Origin: an uncultured Saprospiraceae bacterium
GTDB taxonomy: Bacteria; Bacteroidota; Bacteroidia; Chitinophagales; Saprospiraceae
Reading direction: 5' to 3'
DNA: 7,077 bases
Assembly: GCA_937959375.1 (NCBI GenBank)
Contig: CALGLS010000093.1
Span: 1-7,077, forward strand
The notes below the pieces were generated by a model, which saw nothing but the letters and a program-made list of their open reading frames with translations, was not told the DNA's origin and did not search any database. The position numbers and the translations under genes are program-made. Positions within the stretch are counted from its first letter, which is position 1. The number at the start of each line of letters is the position of its first letter. Positions 1 to 7,077 of this stretch are shown here, one piece after another.

Positions 1-3000
1 ACCATTTCGACAGAAGTCGTGTACTCTCCTTCTTGATAAGCAACCTTTGCTACATAATCACTGATCGCTTTATTAAATTGCTGCTCTCCCAAATAATCAC
101 TCATCGCATACATCACCACACCACCTTTCGAATAGGCGATATAATTTTCATCTGGATAAGCATACATCAGCGGACTTTCTGCTCTTCGTTGGCGAGAACG
201 CTGATTAAGGTATTCTTCCATATAGCTTTTTAAAAATTGTCGTGTATTTACAATTCCTTTCACATGTTCGTTCACTTTTACATTGGTATATACAGCCATT
301 GATTCAACCACCATTTTAGCACCTCTCGTGTCGGAAGGCATCACTTGATGTCCCCACCACATATGCGCGACTTCATGAACCGCAGTACCGAAGGCATAGT
401 CATTTCCTCCTTCTGGAGAATCATCTACATCGGCGATAAACCCAGCGCCTTCTCCCGCAGGAATCAGAGAAGGATAACCATGAGCACTTGCACCATTAAC
501 TTGTGCAAACTCTACAATTCGGACTTGATTAAATTGATAAGGACTAAAATTCTCACTGCAATAATCAAGACCAGATTTCATACCATCCATCATCCGAGTG
601 ATATTAAATTGATGCTTCTTATCGTAGTAAATTTCTAAATCAACATCATTCCATTTGTCAGTCACTTTCTCATACTCACCAGATAGAAACAAGTAGGCCA
701 TACATATTTTTTCCTTGGTCTTGTAGTGAAAATAATTTCGATTATTTTCATCCCATTCCTTAGTCAATGTTCCAGGTGCAATGGCTTGCTGATTGGAAGA
801 GGTACTGATCGTCGCCTCAAAGTCAATGTGGTCTGCATCCATTCCCATATATGAATGATGATGTGCATGATCTTCGCAAGGCTTTGGTGCTTTACTTGTC
901 CCCCCAAGGTTATTGTGACTTCGAACATAGGACAAATAATTTCCAAAACGTGGGAAAACATTGTCTTTAATAAACGCGCCTTGTTCTTTCACAAAATCAT
1001 TGGTTCGCAAATAGGTAATTGGGTCATTGTAGTTCTCAAAAGTCATTTGCATGCTGTCACCCGGTGCTAATCCTTCGTTTAATTTCCAAAGATCGAAATG
1101 AGAAAAAGTGGCAATCGTGTCCTTGCTAATTAGTGTAGTAGCTTTGCTAAAGTCGTAACTCACATTTGTTCCCGCAAGATAATTTATAACTAAGGTATCA
1201 ATGACTTGATCTGACTTATTCACCACCCAGTAAGTTCCATTTGACTTAAATTTTCTTTGCTTAGGAAAGATGTTCATATCAATATTGACAGATACAATTT
1301 TGGGTTGTATAAAATTTTCAAAACGCTTGTATTTCTTTTCAGCTGCAGCTAACAAATTACTTTTTTGTGCTCTAGTAAAATATTCATGCGCTATGTTTGA
1401 TTCGTAATACAAACCAGCTCCAATGCTAATAAAGACGATAAATAAAGTCATCAAGCCCATCGCTAATTTTCCATTAAATCGTTGTTTGCTGATTTTTAAT
1501 CTTTCGATAAATGATTGCGTCAATCCTCGTTTCCAAAGCATCAATGAAGCTCCTAATAAAATCAAACCGGACAACAACCAGTAGAATTTATAAATGAAAT
1601 AACTTGGCAACATAGCTCCATAGCCATCTAAGTCAGAATACTTCAATCCAAATACGTCGCCCGGTGCTTGATTGTAACGAAACATCATCTGCTCAAAAAA
1701 GTCTAAGCCCATGTGATTAGGTCCGAATTCAGACAAGCCTATAAACCCTACAGGCGCAAATATCAAGAGGAAGAAAGCTATATATGGATTATCAATTAGC
1801 GTTTGAATAAACAAAGCTAGCATGGCCCAGATGACAAAGTGAATGAGGTTGATCCCAAAGAGATTAAATAAGTATTGACCAATTTCAAAATTATAAAATC
1901 CTTTTGTGATTTGTGTAAAGACTCCACCTAGCATGACAATAAAAAGTAAGACCATTTGCATTTTCACCAAAGCAAAAAACTTGGAACCTAACAACATCCA
2001 ATTGCTGACTGGCGTGGCATCAATCAACTGATTCATATTTGCCATCTTTCCTCGTTGTACTAAAAGGCCAGCATACAAGAATGTTATCGTATTAATGACG
2101 CCTGCATAAAAGACCGCAGGTATTTCGAGTAGCTGCCAAGTCATGGGTAAGGTGTCTGTTTCAAAACGAGGATTAACCGTTGACATCAACAAAGCCACCA
2201 AAACCAATCCACCTAAAATCAAGATTATAAATGAACGACTTCTGACCACAAAAAGAAAGTCATTTTTAGAAAGTGACCAAGTGGCTTTTAGCTTTTGCAA
2301 AAAGGAAAAAGCGAAATTAACTTTTGGCAAAACAACTTTGTTGATCATTCCAAACTGCTGTGTTGATTTTTGCGCGTGCAAACCTTTCGAACGAAATAGC
2401 GAAGTACTTGACTGACTAAAGTTGAACTTGCGATAGGTCACCCAAAAGATCAGGCTTGAAATCGCTAACCAAAACAAACGATTCCAAACTACAAGACCTC
2501 TAAAAGGCAGTAATAAGGTGTTCGATTCATCAACTGTCCAATTTCTTGTGTAGTAGCCAATCGCTTTTACACCAAAGGGATCTAAAATGGCTGTCACGAT
2601 CGAACCTTCACCTCCTGTAAGAGAACTACCTGCAATTTGTTGTACAATGATCAACAAAAAAGTAGCAACAAAACCTGCGTAAATATTGCGACTAAGCAAC
2701 ACGATTGAAAACACCATTCCACTCAACAAAAAAATATTGGGCAAAATAAAAAGTCCATACAGTTGCAAATAAGCTATTGAGTTAAAGCTTTGTAACAACT
2801 TAGGATTCGCCCCCGGAATAAGCTCTGCTCCAATAACATATCCTATCCCCAACATTAAAGACACTCCTAAAAAAACCGTCAAAGCAGATAGATATTTAGC
2901 TGACAAATAAGCGGCTTTATCAAAAGGGTAAGCGTACAAGATAGTATGCATTCGACTACTAAAATCTCGATAAATCGACAAGCCAAAAACGGTTGGTAAA

Positions 3001-3209
3001 ATCAAAAAAAGTAATATCATAAACTTCTTCGTCATTCCAAGTAAGAAATGAGGCGAGTTAATCATTTTTCCTCCAAAGCGATTACTGTCTTCTGCTGCCA
3101 TACCTGACATGGTCATAACTGCTAGTGCAAGAATTACAATGGCATAGACGTAAATCATGGGTTGCTTTACCCAGTGTTTTAATTCGTATTTGTAGATGGT
3201 GGTGAACAT
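1..3209 (-). CDS. ABC-2 permease fused to M1-family zinc aminopeptidase domain (3' end outside window)
   Basis: The reading frame is open without a break from the ATG at 3209-3207 to the window edge (at least 1069 residues; whole proteins of this type are about 1200). Two ABC-2-like blocks give about 13 hydrophobic helices, near residues 18-36, 61-80, 100-125, 145-168, 172-190, 238-256, 322-340, 366-386, 409-427, 447-470, 474-491, 541-558 and 580-600. With the N-terminus inside, an odd number places the C-terminal part outside the cytoplasm. Residues from about 600 on resemble an M1 peptidase: HEVAHMWWGHQ gives zinc ligands H945 and H949 and general base E946, third ligand E969 lies in MVVESMAVY, and Y1026 in AYSKGG fits the transition-state tyrosine. 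The usual GxMEN exopeptidase motif is not recognisable; the aligned stretch reads AHGYPSLIPAGEGAGF. The start is preceded by an A-rich leader. The upstream ATPase is the likely partner. Transported substrate and cleaved peptide are unknown. Confidence 0.93.
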   Translation of the reverse strand, partial: MFTTIYKYELKHWVKQPMIYVYAIVILALAVMTMSGMAAEDSNRFGGKMINSPHFLLGMTKKFMILLFLILPTVFGLSIYRDFSSRMHTILYAYPFDKAAYLSAKYLSALTVFLGVSLMLGIGYVIGAELIPGANPKLLQSFNSIAYLQLYGLFILPNIFLLSGMVFSIVLLSRNIYAGFVATFLLIIVQQIAGSSLTGGEGSIVTAILDPFGVKAIGYYTRNWTVDESNTLLLPFRGLVVWNRLFWLAISSLIFWVTYRKFNFSQSSTSLFRSKGLHAQKSTQQFGMINKVVLPKVNFAFSFLQKLKATWSLSKNDFLFVVRSRSFIILILGGLVLVALLMSTVNPRFETDTLPMTWQLLEIPAVFYAGVINTITFLYAGLLVQRGKMANMNQLIDATPVSNWMLLGSKFFALVKMQMVLLFIVMLGGVFTQITKGFYNFEIGQYLFNLFGINLIHFVIWAMLALFIQTLIDNPYIAFFLLIFAPVGFIGLSEFGPNHMGLDFFEQMMFRYNQAPGDVFGLKYSDLDGYGAMLPSYFIYKFYWLLSGLILLGASLMLWKRGLTQSFIERLKISKQRFNGKLAMGLMTLFIVFISIGAGLYYESNIAHEYFTRAQKSNLLAAAEKKYKRFENFIQPKIVSVNIDMNIFPKQRKFKSNGTYWVVNKSDQVIDTLVINYLAGTNVSYDFSKATTLISKDTIATFSHFDLWKLNEGLAPGDSMQMTFENYNDPITYLRTNDFVKEQGAFIKDNVFPRFGNYLSYVRSHNNLGGTSKAPKPCEDHAHHHSYMGMDADHIDFEATISTSSNQQAIAPGTLTKEWDENNRNYFHYKTKEKICMAYLFLSGEYEKVTDKWNDVDLEIYYDKKHQFNITRMMDGMKSGLDYCSENFSPYQFNQVRIVEFAQVNGASAHGYPSLIPAGEGAGFIADVDDSPEGGNDYAFGTAVHEVAHMWWGHQVMPSDTRGAKMVVESMAVYTNVKVNEHVKGIVNTRQFLKSYMEEYLNQRSRQRRAESPLMYAYPDENYIAYSKGGVVMYAMSDYLGEQQFNKAISDYVAKVAYQEGEYTTSVEM

Positions 3210-6200
3210 GATTTTATTTTTTTAGTTTTTTATGGTTCTTTTTTTCTGACGAAAGTCCATAGTTTCTCTTTGCTTCTAAATTGAACACGATTCATAAATG
3301 ATTTTTTCAACGCTGAGATGCTGAGTTATTCACGAACGTTATGTAACGCGAGAGCGCGCTGAGAAATGAATAATTTGCTTTCGCAAATAAACCATTCCCT
3401 ATTGCGTATTCTCTTCTTTCTAGTTAAGCAGGTAGTCAAATTTATCTTTAGGATAAGTTCTGATGAATTTTGGATTTAGACGAGCCAATTTTCAAGATAA
3501 TAGCCGTAGCTATTGCCACAGGAAATTGGAGAAGCCTGCCTGCCGGCAGGCAGGTATAAATTTAAAAGACACAGAAATTATTATATAGTTTAAATTGAGT
3601 ACCTGCTTAAGCATAACTGGGTGCTTTTTTAAGCGCAATAAAATAAACATCTTCTAGATCTGGTTCAGTTGAAACAAATTCAGGTGCAGGTTGTGTGGAA
3701 GAATGCACACGAACATTGATTGAATTATCTGGATTATAGTTGGCGGATAGTACATCGAAAATAGCTTCGGTAGTTTCCAATTCGTCTCTTTGAATTACTT
3801 TCGTCCACATCTCCCCTGCTATCTTTTTGGTGGCAGCCATTGGTGTGGTTTGCTCTAGTATCGTTCCATGATTCATGATGGCCATATCGGTACACAATTC
3901 TTTTACATCTTCTACAATGTGTGTAGAAAAAATGACGGTATTGTCCATTCCTACTTCTCGTAAGATGTTTAGAAAACGTTGACGTTCTGCGGGATCTAGC
4001 CCTGCTGTTGGTTCGTCTACTATGATGAGTTGCGGATTATTCAACAAGATTTGAGCAATACCGAACCGCTGTTTCATTCCACCGGAATAACCACTAACAT
4101 TTTTCTTGCGTACGTCGGTTAGGTTGGTCAACTCTAGAACTTTATCAATTAAAATTCCGCGTTCCTTCTTGGAAGCAATTCCTTTTAGTGTAGCGAAATA
4201 GTTGAGTAAATTAAGTGCAGATACTTTTGGGTAGACTCCGAATTCTTGAGGAAGGTATCCGAGTATCTTGCGCAGGCTCATTGGGTCATTCAGAACATCG
4301 ATTCCTTTAAAGGTGATGTTGCCATTATCAGGTTGTTGTAAGGTAGCGATGGTGCGCATCAGGCTTGATTTACCTGCGCCGTTTGGGCCTAGTAATCCGA
4401 ACATGCCAGTTCCTATTTCTAGATTTAGGTTATCTATAGCTTTTACACCATTGTTGTAGACTTTAGTTAAATTTGAGATTGTTAAATTCATAATTGTATT
4501 ATTTTTTCTTCAAATGTAGGTGCTGACTAGGGGCTTGACAAGTTTGAATGGTGAATGGGCGGATTTTCGTGATAAACGGGAGGGGTGAATTAGAATTGAA
4601 ATTAGAATTAGAATTAGAATTAGAATGCTCGTCTGGCGTGGATTTTAATTCCCATTCCCATTCCTAGGTCCTTCGCCATAAGGCTACGGACCCGTCGAGA
4701 AAGAGAAATCTTAGCACAGCACTAATTCAGAGGGCCATTCTAATTAACATTCTAATCTTGCCTGGCAGCCAGACAGGTTCACATTCTAATTCACATTCTA
4801 ATTCTAATTCTAATTCTAATTCTAATTCTAACTCCCATTCCTCCCCGTTCATCATGAAAAAAGCACCTTTCATAAGTAAGATTTGAAAGAACGCTGCTTT
4901 TTTCGTTAATTGAATTTTATTCGAAGTAGATATCATATATTTATCAATGCAAACTTTCAACAAAAAGGCGGAGCAATTTTTCACAGAGAACACCTCATGG
5001 TTGTTTCTGACTTTATTGTTGTTTATGAGTTATTTGTTGATGGCCTCTGTTTTAAAGGACAGCTGGTTCAATTATATGCAGTCATTTGGACGATTGTGTT
5101 TGATTTATAGTCCTGTTTTAGTTTTTGTGACTTTTAGAAAAGCGGCCTTGGCTAAACTTCCAGTTGGACTTTATACAGGTTTGTGGGTTATCTGCTTTGT
5201 CGCTGGGCCTTTAATCGTTTCGTTAAATTGTGAGCAATTCATGGAGTTTTTGATTCGTGAAGAACAATATATTTTCAAACCTCCAGATTATCACACTTTT
5301 GCATTTTCCTTTTTGTTAACGACTAGTGGAGCTGTACTTGCTACAGAATTGGTGCTTCTGTCTCATGACTATTTTAGCGATAAGCTTAAAAGTAAAAACT
5401 GGATAAAACAATTTTCAGTTGATAAAATGCTACTAGGTATTGTTATCATTTTGTCTATTTTTCTTGCGGGTCTTGGCACTTATAGAGTTGCAAATGGGAT
5501 TGGTTCAGTGACTCAAGCATCTGGCTTCATGCTTCCATTGAGATTCATTGGTTTTCTTCTCCAATTCTTGATCATCACGATGGTGTATTATTTTTATTAT
5601 TACATCAACAAGCATGTTTTGATACCAAAACTTTTGAAAAGAAAAGGAATTATATTTTATGGTTTTTCTGTAGCTGCGGTAGTACTTGTGTTTTATCCTT
5701 TCTTTGTAATACTGTTGAAACAATTGCCCATTAACCAAACCTTAGGATTGGAGTGGTTTAATGCTGATGCCAAAACATTTACAACGGACGGAGGAGGTTT
5801 TCCTTTTTTAATTATGTTGCTTTCGCTTCCTGTCATTGTTTCGAATGAATGGTTTCGTCAAAATAATGAAATTGCAAATTTGGAAAAAGAAAAATCAGAT
5901 ACTGAATTGAATTTACTTAAGCAGCAAATTAATCCGCATTTCTTTTTCAATACATTGAATAACTTATATGCGCTCAGTATTACGAAAGACAAACAAACTC
6001 CGGAGGTTATTTTACAACTTTCTGAATTGATGCGTTATGTTATTTACAAGGGGAAGGAAGATTTGGTTGATTTAAAAGATGAGGTAAAATATATTGAGGA
6101 TTATATTCAGTTGCAACAAATTCGTTTGCACAAAAAATTGGATTTTAAATTTGATAAAAACATTTCTGATGAAAATCAGCAAATCCCGCCATTGTTGTTT

Positions 6201-7077
6201 ATTACTTTTGTAGAAAATGCATTTAAACACGGAATCGAACCTGCAGAAAATGGTTGCTATTTGCATTTGAGCTTGACCACAAGTAAGGAGGGTTTAGTTT
6301 TTAGTTGTAAAAACTCGATTGAAGATAAACCGGTTGGTGAAGTAGGAATTGGTTTAAGTAATTTAAAACGCAGAATGGAACTTCGCTATCCAGAAAAGCA
6401 TTTTTTAGAAACAACAGAAAACAAAACAGAATTTAGTGCGCAACTAAAACTAGATTTTCAATGAAACTAAAAGCTCTAATAATTGACGACGAACCACTAG
6501 CGCACAAGATCATTCTTGAGTACGCCAAAGATGTCGACTTCATTGAGGTCGTGGGGCAATGTCATTTAGCTACTGAGGCGCTCACTTTTTTAAAGACGCA
6601 GGAGGTTGATCTTATCTTTCTGGACATCAATATGCCGAAGTTGACAGGCTTAGATTTCTTGCGTAGTTTTAGTGTACAACCCATTGTGATTATTACTTCT
6701 GCCTACCAAGAACATGCACTCGAAAGTTATGAATTAGATGTTTGTGATTATTTACTTAAACCATTTCGATTTGATCGTTTCTTAAAAGCAACGAATAAGG
6801 CTTTTGAATTATTCCAATTAAAAAACAAACCTGCAACTAATATTGCCTCTAGCGAACCTACCGTTGAAGATTCCAAACAACTTTTTATCAAGTCTGATAA
6901 GAAACTCATCAATGTCAACTTCCAAGAAATCTACTACCTTGAAAGCTATGGTAATTATGTCAAAGTTTGGCTAGAGCACGAATATCATTTGACCCCAAAA
7001 ACACTCTCCTCTTTTACGGACCTTCTACCTGAATCCGATTTTTTTAAAATTCACAAATCCTTTATCATCAATCGACA

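Overview
The window looks like a chromosomal segment from a member of the Bacteroidota, probably a low-GC aquatic or marine lineage. The reasons are a fused ABC-2 permease/M1 peptidase, a LytS-type kinase with a LytTR regulator, A-rich leaders without Shine-Dalgarno sequences, a TAnnTTTG-type promoter box, and a perfect palindrome of a kind often seen between genes in this phylum. Genus cannot be decided from the sequence.

Layout. Bases 1-3209 (minus strand, 3' end outside the window) encode at least 1069 residues of a membrane protein: two six-helix ABC-2 permease-like blocks, a thirteenth helix, and an extracytoplasmic M1-type zinc peptidase domain. Upstream of it on the same strand (3607-4491) is its likely partner, an ABC transporter ATPase with all motifs intact. 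The 397-bp gap between them is unusually long for an operon. It holds a 187-bp MITE-like element bounded by TTAA and matching terminal inverted repeats, plus a separate run of nested hairpins. Bases 4492-4946 form a divergent intergenic region with a good promoter for the ATPase. It also holds a large imperfect inverted repeat whose arms carry TTAGAA/TTCTAA hexamer arrays in opposite orientation, several hairpins, and a terminator-like hairpin just before the next gene. Bases 4947-6464 (plus strand) encode an eight-helix LytS/YehU-type histidine kinase. The LytTR response regulator overlaps it by four bases at 6461 and runs off the right edge.

How they fit together. The ATPase and the permease-peptidase probably form one ABC-2-type complex at the cytoplasmic membrane, with the peptidase domain facing outward. 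The kinase and regulator form a complete, translationally coupled two-component pair. That the pair controls the transporter is suggested only by divergent placement.

The most interesting material is in the two intergenic regions: two different composite inverted-repeat elements, one abutting the ATPase stop codon and one between divergent promoters. I see no CRISPR array, tRNA, rRNA, defence system or transposase gene.
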